Assembly: GCA_036507655.1 (NCBI GenBank)
Contig: DATCIS010000019.1
Coordinates: 12,827 to 76,826 of the forward strand
Source: 2-01-FULL-49-22 sp036507655
GTDB lineage: Bacteria; Patescibacteriota; Saccharimonadia; Saccharimonadales; UBA10212
Length of the DNA stretch: 64,000 nt
Reading direction: 5' to 3'
Under the pieces are notes generated by a model, which was not told the origin of the DNA, did not search any database, and worked only from the letters and a program-made list of their open reading frames with translations. Shown piece by piece: positions 41,593 to 48,663 of the stretch. The translations under genes and the position numbers were made by a program. Each line of letters begins with the position of its first letter. Position 1 is the first letter of the stretch.

Positions 41593-41697
41593 TTAAGCAA
41601 CTTCTACTTCGAGACAATTTTTCCAAGTACCCGCACCTTCTAGCAGTTTTACCGGCAGGGATCTCATGAAATGCGATATGCCATACATATACCCCAT
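41593..41697 (-). CDS. Candidate small protein, 34 aa
   Basis: Open frame from ATG at 41697: begins MGYMYGISHFMRSLP and ends GTWKNCLEVEVA. Amino acid composition is ordinary and the C-terminal half (VKLLEGAGTW) looks protein-like. A TATAAT box at 41712-41717 ends 14 bases before the ATG. There is no Shine-Dalgarno. It lies alone in the otherwise empty 294-base gap between the ZIP gene and rmuC and could be a leader ORF for rmuC. I know no family for it; it may not be expressed. Confidence 0.35.
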   Translation of the reverse strand: MGYMYGISHFMRSLPVKLLEGAGTWKNCLEVEVA

Positions 41698-41711
41698 CTG
41701 GTGTAAATCTA

Positions 41712-41717
41712 ATTATA
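41712..41717 (-). promoter_or_regulatory. -10 box upstream of the 34-residue ORF and rmuC
   Basis: A perfect TATAAT without a convincing -35. It is the likeliest transcription start for the small ORF and for rmuC. Confidence 0.4.
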
Positions 41718-41762
41718 CTCCCAGCGTTAAAAAAACTTGAAGTATTTATGACAATAGCAAGA

Positions 41763-42494
41763 CTAATCTATAGCGATACGGGTAAGGAGGAACATAGAAA
41801 GAGCGCCCATAATTGTTAGGCCAATTGTCAGGCGGGAAGAATTTTTGCTATGCGCCTGCGGTAAGATGTCGCTGGCGCCGATATATAGTAAAAAGCCGGC
41901 AAAAAACCCCAGATAAACCGCCAACACAGCTCCCGAGAGCGAAAAAAGTAAACTGCTTAGGCCGCCCATAATCGGCATCACCGCGGCTATCGCCAGCATT
42001 TTTTTAGCCCGGGATGGTTTGTTTTGGTGGTAAAGCATAACGTTGGTGGTGTTAAAACCATCGGCGAAGCGGTGGCCAATGACGGCAATTGCTACTGCTG
42101 CACCGACCGCAGTGCTAACTTGGAAGCCGATGCCTATACTCAGACCGTCTAGAAAGCTGTGTCCTGACAAAGCCACTGCCCCTGCAACACCGACAAAAGG
42201 ATGCCGGTGCGGACCGTATTTTTCTTCGCTGCCATGGTGAATCAAGATAAGTTTTTCGATTACGTGAAATAGCAGAAAACCGCTGACCAAGGTTATCATT
42301 GGCCAAATAGGGTCAAGGTTTTCTGAGAAGCTAATCTCGAAAATCTCGGGTAGTAAGTTAAATGCCACCAACCCTAAAATCAAGCCGGCGGTAAAACCGA
42401 AGGCCAGGTGCAGCCTGCGTCGCCCGCGGATAGCAATAAACCCACCCAGCAATGCTGCCAAGGCAGCCGCCAGGGTTAGGAGGAACAACACCAT
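41763..42494 (-). CDS. ZIP-family metal transporter, 243 aa
   Basis: Membrane importer for zinc or related divalent metals. Eight hydrophobic segments are visible. Helix 4 carries the binding site: GVAGAVALSGHSFLDGLSIGIGFQ (HSxxDG), and helix 5 AVIGHRFADGFNTTNVML (HRxxDG, usually HExPEG). A His-containing loop (IHHGSEEKYGPHRHPF) lies between helices 3 and 4. The ATG is eight bases after a -10 box (TATAGA). It is transcribed divergently from a Fur-family regulator, which fits zinc-responsive control. Confidence 0.88.
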   Translation of the reverse strand: MVLFLLTLAAALAALLGGFIAIRGRRRLHLAFGFTAGLILGLVAFNLLPEIFEISFSENLDPIWPMITLVSGFLLFHVIEKLILIHHGSEEKYGPHRHPFVGVAGAVALSGHSFLDGLSIGIGFQVSTAVGAAVAIAVIGHRFADGFNTTNVMLYHQNKPSRAKKMLAIAAVMPIMGGLSSLLFSLSGAVLAVYLGFFAGFLLYIGASDILPQAHSKNSSRLTIGLTIMGALSMFLLTRIAID

Positions 42495-42502
42495 GAGTTT
42501 AT

Positions 42503-42552
42503 TCTATATTCCGAACTCTAGAATTTGCAAATTTGTCGCAATTTTTTATAAT
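42503..42552. promoter_or_regulatory. Back-to-back promoters of the ZIP and Fur genes sharing one -35 palindrome
   Basis: TTGCAA (42525-42530) is self-complementary. Sixteen bases to its right is TATAAT (42547-42552) for the regulator; sixteen bases to its left, on the minus strand, is TATAGA (42503-42508) for ZIP. TTGC...GCAA (42525-42541) forms an additional inverted repeat that might be the regulator's operator. Confidence 0.55.
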
Positions 42553-42562
42553 TTTGCTATAG

Positions 42563-42985
42563 ATGCACTACAAAACGTTGCGGGCACTACTGAAGAAAAA
42601 CGGTTCGAGCCTTACCAAGCCGCGTAAGGTTGTTTTTGATTTACTTTTCAACCAAAAACCACAGACTATGCAGGTCTTAATCGGTCGGGCTAAAGATAGG
42701 GTGGACCGAGCCAGCGTTTATAGAGCTATGGAGTTGTTTGAGAAGCTGGGAATTGTCAACCGCTTAAATATCGGCTGGAAATACAAGTTCGAGTTATCTG
42801 ATGTCTTCCAAGAACACCACCATCATTTCCACTGTACCAACTGCGGTACAACGTTCAGTCTTGAGCCAAACTCGATGCTTGAGACAATGATAGATACAGT
42901 AGCTGCCAAATCCGGTCACTCGCCACGAGGCCACCAGCTAGAGGTTTACGGATTATGCGCCGATTGCCAACGTCGGACCGCCTAA
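42563..42985 (+). CDS. Fur-family metalloregulator (Zur-like), 140 aa
   Basis: DNA-binding repressor controlled by a metal ion. Winged-helix domain (about 1-80): SLTKPRKVVFDLLFNQKPQTMQVLIGRAKDRVDRASVYRAMELFEKLGIVNRL. The dimerisation domain has EHHHHFHCTNCGTTF with metal-binding His and the first CxxC, and GLCADCQ with the second CxxC, the structural zinc site. Length is standard. Divergence from a ZIP transporter favours a zinc sensor over an iron sensor, but that is inference. The promoter is ten bases before the ATG. Confidence 0.9.
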   Translation: MHYKTLRALLKKNGSSLTKPRKVVFDLLFNQKPQTMQVLIGRAKDRVDRASVYRAMELFEKLGIVNRLNIGWKYKFELSDVFQEHHHHFHCTNCGTTFSLEPNSMLETMIDTVAAKSGHSPRGHQLEVYGLCADCQRRTA

Positions 42986-43001
42986 CTTTTTGATCATTTT
43001 T

Positions 43002-43080
43002 TCCGGATGAGCAGCCCGACAAAATGTATTCCATTTTGCCGGTGCGATGAGAAACCGCGAAGGGGTTTCTCATAAGGCCG
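43002..43080. repeat. Structured extragenic element, copy C
   Basis: Hairpin 1 CAAAATG-TATTC-CATTTTG (43020-43038), hairpin 2 ATGAGAAACC paired perfectly with GGTTTCTCAT (43047-43073), and a weaker upstream stem around TCCGG/CCCGA. It fills the gap between the convergent Fur and MFS genes, eight bases from the MFS stop. Confidence 0.85.
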
Positions 43081-43087
43081 GAGGCCG

Positions 43088-44533
43088 TTAACCCATTGAC
43101 ATGGCTTCTTTGGCGTCAACTTTTCTGTTTTTGACTACCAAGAACACAACAACCGCGGCCGCCAAAGCCAGCCCAATACCTACTTGAAGTCCTGCTATAT
43201 AACCATGTACTTGAGCCCCCGCCCTAGGCCCACCAGCGGCAACTTCGGCAGTAATCGTCGAGAAGGCCACGGCTGATAGGATCGCCAGCCCGATTGCCCC
43301 ACCGACCTGCTGCGAAGTGTTAAGGATACCCGACGCTAAGCCGGAGAAGTGTTTAGGCACTCCGGAAGTAGCCGCCAGTGTTCCTGATACGAACGTCAGG
43401 CCCATGCCGACTGCCGCTGTAGCAAGTCCCGGGAAGACATTATGCCAATAGTCTCCATCGATTTTCATTGTCCGGCTGATAACAAATAGGCCGACTGCCA
43501 GTACCACTGGCCCTAGATTCATCGGCGGTTTGTAGCCGATTTTGGCAACCAGATTAGCAACTATTCCTGACACAACCGCGATTATGAACGTTACGGGCAA
43601 GAAACTAACGCCGGTTTTTACCGGCGAATAGCCAAGGACGGTCTGGATGTAGAGTGTCAGGAAAAAAAACATCGAAAACATCGTGCAGGAAATTACTAAA
43701 AATGCCGAATTGGCCCCAGACAAGTTACGTATTTTAAAAATCCTCAACGGCATCAAGGGCTGCTTAGCACGTTGTTCATTGAATACGAATAGTGTCAGTA
43801 GCGCCAAGCCAGCCACGATGAAGGCCCAAACAGTTACTGAATCCCAGCCATTACTTGGTGCTTTAGAAAGTCCGTAAACCAACGACATCAGACCGCCGGT
43901 AGCCAGAGTAGCACCGGGCAAATCCAGTTTGAGTTTCTTATGCTCTTCGCCGATATGCTTCGGCAGCAAATAGAAAGCCGTAAAGACTACCGCAATTCCA
44001 ACCGGCACATTGACGAAGAAGTTCCAGCGCCAATCCAGGTATTGTGTCAGTACACCGCCTAATAGCACCCCAGCGGCCGCCCCACCGGATGCCACTGCTG
44101 CCCAAACGCCCATGGCGGTATTACGCTCCTTCCCCTCTTTGAACTCAGCTAAGACGATAGAAAGGGCTGCCGGTGACATGATGGCACCACCCAGACCCTG
44201 AGCCGCTCGGGCTATGATGAGCTGAGTATCAGTCTGAGCCAACCCAGCGAGAAGAGACATGAGGGTAAAAAAGACCACGCCGGACATAAAGATCAAACGG
44301 CGGCCGTAAAGGTCGGCCGCCCGGCCGCCCAAAAGAAGGAAGCCGCCGAAAGTTAAGGTATAAGCTGTTATTACCCACTGCAGGTTATTGCCAGCAAAGT
44401 GTAAGTCTCGAGCTATAGAAGGTAGCGCTACGTTGACTATGGCAATGTCCAACACCACCATGAACTGTGCTACCGCAAGTAAAGCCAGGATGGCCCATTT
44501 ATTTTCTGAATGCTTAGTAATAGCTTTAACCAA
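43088..44533 (-). CDS. MFS drug:H+ antiporter, DHA2 (EmrB/QacA) family, 481 aa
   Basis: Fourteen-helix exporter. Motif A-type GRAADLYGRRLIF after helix 2, MVVLDIAIVNVALPSIARDL in helix 1 (motif D1), RAAQGLGGAIMSPAALSIV (motif B region) and GVWAAVASGGAAAGVLLGGVLTQYLDWRWNFFVNVPVG (motif C) are all present. Length is standard. The start is TTG (MVKAITKH), with GGGAGG about eight bases upstream; a TATAAT lies further upstream. Likely exports a toxic or signalling compound; substrate unknown. Confidence 0.92.
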   Translation of the reverse strand: MVKAITKHSENKWAILALLAVAQFMVVLDIAIVNVALPSIARDLHFAGNNLQWVITAYTLTFGGFLLLGGRAADLYGRRLIFMSGVVFFTLMSLLAGLAQTDTQLIIARAAQGLGGAIMSPAALSIVLAEFKEGKERNTAMGVWAAVASGGAAAGVLLGGVLTQYLDWRWNFFVNVPVGIAVVFTAFYLLPKHIGEEHKKLKLDLPGATLATGGLMSLVYGLSKAPSNGWDSVTVWAFIVAGLALLTLFVFNEQRAKQPLMPLRIFKIRNLSGANSAFLVISCTMFSMFFFLTLYIQTVLGYSPVKTGVSFLPVTFIIAVVSGIVANLVAKIGYKPPMNLGPVVLAVGLFVISRTMKIDGDYWHNVFPGLATAAVGMGLTFVSGTLAATSGVPKHFSGLASGILNTSQQVGGAIGLAILSAVAFSTITAEVAAGGPRAGAQVHGYIAGLQVGIGLALAAAVVVFLVVKNRKVDAKEAMSMG

Positions 44534-44623
44534 AACAGCACCTCCCTCTTTTATTGGCTTATTGGAGTTTATTATAAAGCAAAGCCAATCAATGCTTGTA
44601 AAACATATTGTAAGCGGCTGTGG

Positions 44624-44652
44624 ATGACAAGCTTACGCCCCTCAGTTACACT
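44624..44652 (+). promoter_or_regulatory. Promoter of the NDH-2 gene, leaderless
   Basis: ATGACA (44624-44629), 17 bases, TACACT (44647-44652), eight bases to the ATG at 44661. Confidence 0.5.
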
Positions 44653-44660
44653 TATACTAA

Positions 44661-45845
44661 ATGGCATCCGAGAAGCAGAAAGTCCTTATTTTAGGCGGCG
44701 GGTTCGGCGGAGTTAAGACCGCGCTGGAGCTGGCTAACCATCCTCATTTTGCGGTGACCCTGATGTCAGACCAGCTGAATTTCCGTTACTATCCCGCGCT
44801 ATACCAGGCTGCCACCGGCGGTAGCCCGGTAGCGTCATCAATACCCCTTTCAGAGATTTTTGCCGGCAAAAACGTCCGGATAGTCCAAGACAGCGCTAAA
44901 AAGCTTGATAGGCATAGCAAACAAATCCACTGCAAATCCGGCAAAATCTACGGCTATGATGTTCTTGTGGTAGCCCTGGGGGTAATTACCAACTATTTTG
45001 GGATTAAGGGATTAAAGGAGTATTCCTTCGGCATTAAAACCCTGGAAGATGCCCAAGAATTGCGCGACCACCTGCATAAACTCTTGATGGCTGAAGGCCA
45101 GCCGGACCTCAACTATGTAATCATCGGCGGCGGCCCGACCGGCGTCGAGTTGGCGGGCGTTCTGCCGGCCTATATCAAACACATTATGCAGAGGCATAAA
45201 TTTCCCGCCAAAGCTATTCATGTTGAGCTAGTGGAGGCCGAACCGTATCTGGTACCGAGGATGCCGCGGCCTTATTCCATCGCTATCCAAAAACGGTTGC
45301 ACCGCCTTGGCGTAAAGCTTCATTTGCACCAAAAAGTCGAGGCTGAAACCGCTGACAGACTGACGGTTAGCGGCCGCAGCATTGTTAGCCATACGGTCGT
45401 TTGGACGGCCGGTGTCACCAACCATCCCTTCCTAGCGGCTAATAAATTCAGCTTCAGTGAACAAGCCAAAGTTTTAGTTAACGAGTTGCTGCAGGCGGAA
45501 GAAGACATTTACGTTATCGGCGACAATGCCGACACCATATATTCGGGCATGGCGCAGACGGCTCTTTACGACGGTAAGTTCGTGGCTGAAAATTTTAAAC
45601 GCCTGGCGAGGGGTAAACACCCTTGGCCGTATAAGCCCCGCAAACCGGTTTACGTCACTCCCGTCGGCCAACATTGGGCAGCGGTGCAATGGGGTAATCT
45701 GCAGATTTACGGCTGGTTGGGGTGGGTGCTGCGGCGGGTAGCCGATTTTGTCGGCTATCACGACCTGCAGCCATGGTGGTCGGCTTACAAGCACTGGGAA
45801 GCCGAAAATCAGAGCGGCGAAACCTGCAAAACATGTAGAGGTTAA
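44661..45845 (+). CDS. Type II NADH dehydrogenase (NDH-2 family), 394 aa
   Basis: Single-subunit flavoprotein oxidising NADH at the membrane without pumping protons. FAD-binding VLILGGGFGGVKTALELANH, NFRYYPALYQAATGGSP, the NADH-binding VIIGGGPTGVELAGVLPAYI, VVWTAGVTNHPFL, and IYVIGDNADT before the FAD C-terminal region; an amphipathic C terminus (YGWLGWVLRRVADFVGYHDLQPWW) can sit on the membrane. It ends CKTC, which could be redox-active. It lies five bases before the RnfD-FNR fusion gene, so the two share an mRNA. NDH-2 occurs in some Saccharibacteria. Confidence 0.9.
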   Translation: MASEKQKVLILGGGFGGVKTALELANHPHFAVTLMSDQLNFRYYPALYQAATGGSPVASSIPLSEIFAGKNVRIVQDSAKKLDRHSKQIHCKSGKIYGYDVLVVALGVITNYFGIKGLKEYSFGIKTLEDAQELRDHLHKLLMAEGQPDLNYVIIGGGPTGVELAGVLPAYIKHIMQRHKFPAKAIHVELVEAEPYLVPRMPRPYSIAIQKRLHRLGVKLHLHQKVEAETADRLTVSGRSIVSHTVVWTAGVTNHPFLAANKFSFSEQAKVLVNELLQAEEDIYVIGDNADTIYSGMAQTALYDGKFVAENFKRLARGKHPWPYKPRKPVYVTPVGQHWAAVQWGNLQIYGWLGWVLRRVADFVGYHDLQPWWSAYKHWEAENQSGETCKTCRG

Positions 45846-45850
45846 AGCCT

Positions 45851-47392
45851 ATGGACGCCAAAAAACTGATTTTTAAAGGACAACGGGCACTCGATTTAGT
45901 TGATGGACGGCTGGATCGACTAACGTCATATCGGCTGGTGCTGTACTCGCTGCTGGCTTTTGTGGCCTGGGGAATACTGGGTGGTTTGATGGGCGAGATC
46001 GCCTTTGAATGGCACCAGGTTTTAGCTTCAACCGCCTTTTTGGCGGTCGTTTGCGTCACCGTCAACTACATAGCTTCTGAGCTACTCAATATCCCGCGCA
46101 ACAAAGAATCCGACTATATAACCGCTTTGATACTGGCTCTGATTTTAATGCCAGCCCAAGAACCTAATGATTACCTGATTTTGGCTGCAGCCGGTTCAGC
46201 CGCGATGCTGTCAAAGTACGTTCTGGTTTACGGCCAGCGGCATATTTTTAACCCGGCGGCAGCCGGCGCGTTCACGGTAGCTCTGCTATTTGATTATTTC
46301 CCGGCCTGGTGGATTGGGACGGCTTTTCTGGTACCGCTGGTCTTTATTGCCGGACAGCTGATTTTGCGCAAGATGAAGCGTTATTTAATGGTCAGCGTTT
46401 TTATGAGCATCTATTTAGGTTACCTGGTTATTAATTTCTTTCTTAAAGACCAGGCCGGCGATCTGCTAAATATTGTCTGGGTCGGGCTGACTGCTACGCC
46501 AGTACTCTTCTTTGCCTACATTATGCTGACCGAGCCATCTTCTTCTCCGCATAAGCCGAAGCAAATGCTGGCCTACGCCACTCTCGTGGGAGTACTTTAC
46601 TCGGTCAGCGATTGGCACTTCGCACCCGAAGAAGCCCTGCTTCTTGGCAATCTGTTCGCTTTTATCATGGCGCCCAATCGCCGTTTTGAGCTAGCGCTCA
46701 AACAAAAGAAAAAAGAGGCTAAAGATATCTACAGCTACATATTTAGTGGTAAAAAGAATTTACGGTTTGCTGCCGGCCAATATATGGAGTGGACACTACC
46801 GATGGTTAAGGCCGATACCCGCGGCAACCGGCGTTATTTTACTGTTTCTTCAGCGCCAACCGAAGATTATCTGATGTTTACCACCAAAGAACCAGAGAAG
46901 CGCAGCAGTTTTAAAGCCGGGCTGGAGAAACTGCAAGAGGGCGATAAGATGCTGGCCTACCAGCTCGAAGGCTCGTTTGTATTACCAAAGCACACTAGCC
47001 AAAAGTTGGCTTTTTTGGCCGGCGGCATCGGTGTTACGCCATTTCGCAGTATCATTAAATACCTCCTCGACAGCCGGCAAAAGCGCGACATCACACTGCT
47101 ATATTCAGCCAACAGCGCCGATGAGTTCGCTTTTACCGACTTATTTCAACAATCACTACAAGCTGGCATCACAACGCATTACGCGCTCAGCGGTGAGGCA
47201 CCCGATAATTGGCTTGGTTTCAAAGGCCCGGTAGATGCCGCAATGATAAAGACCGCAGTTCCCGATTACAAAGAGCGTGTTTTCTACATATCCGGACCGT
47301 ACGGTTTCGTTACCGGGTTACGGCAAACCCTGCTTAAAATGGGTTTGCCTCGCCAAAAAATCATTTCTGACTACTTCCCGGGTTACGGCTAG
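45851..47392 (+). CDS. NqrB/RnfD-like membrane domain fused to ferredoxin-NADP reductase-type domain, 513 aa
   Basis: Two-part electron-transfer protein. Residues 1 to about 285 form eight or more membrane helices of the NqrB/RnfD/YedZ-like type (RHIFNPAAAGAFTVALL, AYIMLTEPSSSPHKPKQMLAYA). From about 290 to 513 is a flavin and nicotinamide reductase: RFAAGQYMEWTL, RRYFTVSSAPTED (FAD-binding RxYS-like), LAFLAGGIGVTPFRSIIKYLL (NAD loop), and VFYISGPYGFVTGLR. The SGAT flavin attachment motif of true NqrB/RnfD was not found. It probably passes electrons from NAD(P)H across the membrane. The 3' end overlaps apbE by 75 bases. Confidence 0.85.
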   Translation: MDAKKLIFKGQRALDLVDGRLDRLTSYRLVLYSLLAFVAWGILGGLMGEIAFEWHQVLASTAFLAVVCVTVNYIASELLNIPRNKESDYITALILALILMPAQEPNDYLILAAAGSAAMLSKYVLVYGQRHIFNPAAAGAFTVALLFDYFPAWWIGTAFLVPLVFIAGQLILRKMKRYLMVSVFMSIYLGYLVINFFLKDQAGDLLNIVWVGLTATPVLFFAYIMLTEPSSSPHKPKQMLAYATLVGVLYSVSDWHFAPEEALLLGNLFAFIMAPNRRFELALKQKKKEAKDIYSYIFSGKKNLRFAAGQYMEWTLPMVKADTRGNRRYFTVSSAPTEDYLMFTTKEPEKRSSFKAGLEKLQEGDKMLAYQLEGSFVLPKHTSQKLAFLAGGIGVTPFRSIIKYLLDSRQKRDITLLYSANSADEFAFTDLFQQSLQAGITTHYALSGEAPDNWLGFKGPVDAAMIKTAVPDYKERVFYISGPYGFVTGLRQTLLKMGLPRQKIISDYFPGYG

Positions 47393-48058
47393 AGCTTCGT
47401 AGTCTTTTTGTTTTTTGACAAAATCGATGCCTTTTTTGCCCATGGCGAAGGCGGCCGTGGCTAGAACATCGGCTGAGATGATATCCGGACCGACCACAGT
47501 AATGCTTAGTATTTCGTCGGCCGGTTTTTTAGTTTTGGGGTTGATGATGTGCCCTCCGCGCTCGTAATTCCCCGATGTAGCCACCGCTCCGTTAGAAATA
47601 CTTAACTTGTTAAGTATTCTCTGCTTATCAGTTGGATCTTGGATACCGATTTTCCAAATTTTATCGCTGCTCGAACGGCATAAAATATCACCACCAGCAT
47701 AGATGGAGTAGGTTTTTTGGCCTTTGGATTCTAAAACCCTTCCAGCCTCGGCTATCGCCCAGCCTTTTACATACCCACTCGGGTCACAACTATCGCCGTA
47801 CCATGCCGAGAAATAGCCATCTGTTTTTTCTTCAGCCCTTCGGCAGGCATGAAGTATGAATTTCATCTCGGGGCTCAAAGTCAGCTCATTTAGCTCACCG
47901 CGGTTATATTTGGAAAGCTCGCTGTTCTTCTTATAGGGGCTGAACTGCCTATCAATCGCCCGCAATCTGTCAAAAGCGGCTTTTACAACAGACTCATTTT
48001 TAAGCTGTGGGACCTCGATAGTCACGGCCATGCCCATAACTCGGGCGGTTTTTCTCAT
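47318..48058 (-). CDS. apbE: ApbE-family FAD:protein FMN transferase, 246 aa
   Basis: Covalently attaches FMN from FAD to Ser/Thr of target proteins. Family marks: MGMAVTIEVP at the start, FSPYKKNSELSKYNRG, CDPSGYVKGWAIAEAG (usual DPSGxxKGWA), YSIYAGGDILC (NAGGD), WKIGIQDP, and GAVATSGNYERGGHIINPKTKKPADEILSITVVGPDIISADVLATAAFAMG. No lipobox or signal is obvious, so it may act on the cytoplasmic side. Residues 149-154 (LNKLSI) come from the repeated palindromic word. It lies three bases after the FMN-binding protein gene, its probable substrate. Confidence 0.92.
   Translation of the reverse strand: MRKTARVMGMAVTIEVPQLKNESVVKAAFDRLRAIDRQFSPYKKNSELSKYNRGELNELTLSPEMKFILHACRRAEEKTDGYFSAWYGDSCDPSGYVKGWAIAEAGRVLESKGQKTYSIYAGGDILCRSSSDKIWKIGIQDPTDKQRILNKLSISNGAVATSGNYERGGHIINPKTKKPADEILSITVVGPDIISADVLATAAFAMGKKGIDFVKKQKDYEALAVTREVVRNDFLARQTHFKQGLP
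47597..47618. repeat. LNKLSI palindrome, copy 3 (inside apbE)
   Basis: Ten-base perfect arms (AATACTTAAC and GTTAAGTATT) around TT. The 20-base core 47597-47616 is identical to copies 1 and 2 and is again read CTT AAC AAG TTA AGT ATT on the coding strand. Confidence 0.95.
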
Positions 48059-48061
48059 GAC

Positions 48062-48502
48062 CTATGATTTAGAAGCATCGTATGCTTTATCAAGCGCCGA
48101 CTGCAGCGATTCCTGATAGCCGTAACTGGTACTGGTGGCCCCTGTTACAAAATCGATTTGATCACTTTGCTTTTCGAGGGTAGTGGCTTTAAGTAGGGGC
48201 TTGGACATTTCGGTTAGTTGTTGAGTACGACCGTCGTCTTTATCAGGCATCTGCCTAAACTGCACATCGCTAATTTTGCCGCTGGTTATTACAATTGTAA
48301 TCTGAACATTGCCATACAGCGTCTCAGCCACATCACTAGTGTACGTACCGTTCGGGTAATTATTCGCCTGAGTAGACCTATCCCCAATCCGGTTCTGGCT
48401 GGCCTGGACGGCCGGTTCGTTAGATTCATTCTGTATCAACATATAACCACCCAGCCCACCTAAAATCGCCACCACCAAAACAATAACTAAACCTTTTTTC
48501 AC
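48062..48502 (-). CDS. Exported FMN-binding-domain protein with ApbE attachment motif, 146 aa
   Basis: Extracytoplasmic flavoprotein. N-terminal anchor or signal (KKGLVIVLVVAILGGLGGYMLI, residues 2-23), Ser/Gln/Asn-rich linker, then an FMN-binding domain (about 50-146): NGTYTSDVAETLYGNVQITIVITSGKISDVQF and IDFVTGATSTSYGYQESLQSALDKA. DFVTGATS fits the D-x-x-(S/T)-G-A-(T/S) sequence to which ApbE links FMN. The start is GTG, seven bases after a -10 (TGG TAAACT). It precedes apbE by three bases; together with the fused reductase it makes a surface flavin electron-transfer module. Confidence 0.9.
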   Translation of the reverse strand: MKKGLVIVLVVAILGGLGGYMLIQNESNEPAVQASQNRIGDRSTQANNYPNGTYTSDVAETLYGNVQITIVITSGKISDVQFRQMPDKDDGRTQQLTEMSKPLLKATTLEKQSDQIDFVTGATSTSYGYQESLQSALDKAYDASKS

Positions 48503-48509
48503 TACATTC

Positions 48510-48518
48510 AGTTTACCA
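48510..48518 (-). promoter_or_regulatory. Extended -10 promoter of the FMN-binding protein gene, leaderless
   Basis: TGG plus TAAACT (48510-48515), seven bases before the GTG start. Confidence 0.45.
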
Positions 48519-48576
48519 GCAGACTTTAATTTAAGCTGAAGTCTAAGTTTTCACTTTGAGTTGACCGCCCTTTTTC

Positions 48577-48655
48577 TCCGGAAGAGCAGCCAGACAAAAT
48601 GTATTCCATTTTGCCTGCGCGATGAGAAACCACGAAGGGGTGTCTCATAAGGCCG
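48577..48655. repeat. Structured extragenic element, copy D
   Basis: Hairpin 1 CAAAATG-TATTC-CATTTTG (48595-48613), hairpin 2 ATGAGAAACC with GGTGTCTCAT (48622-48648; one mismatch). About 80% identical to copy C. It begins nine or so bases after the ABC permease stop when read on the minus strand. Confidence 0.85.
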
Positions 48656-48663
48656 TTAGGCGC

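Noticed and set aside
42979..43091. Integron attC-like ends (GCCTAAC and GTTAACC) around structured element C
   Set aside because: GCCTAA is the Fur gene's end and the other end is the MFS stop; there is no integrase and copies A, B and D lack such ends.
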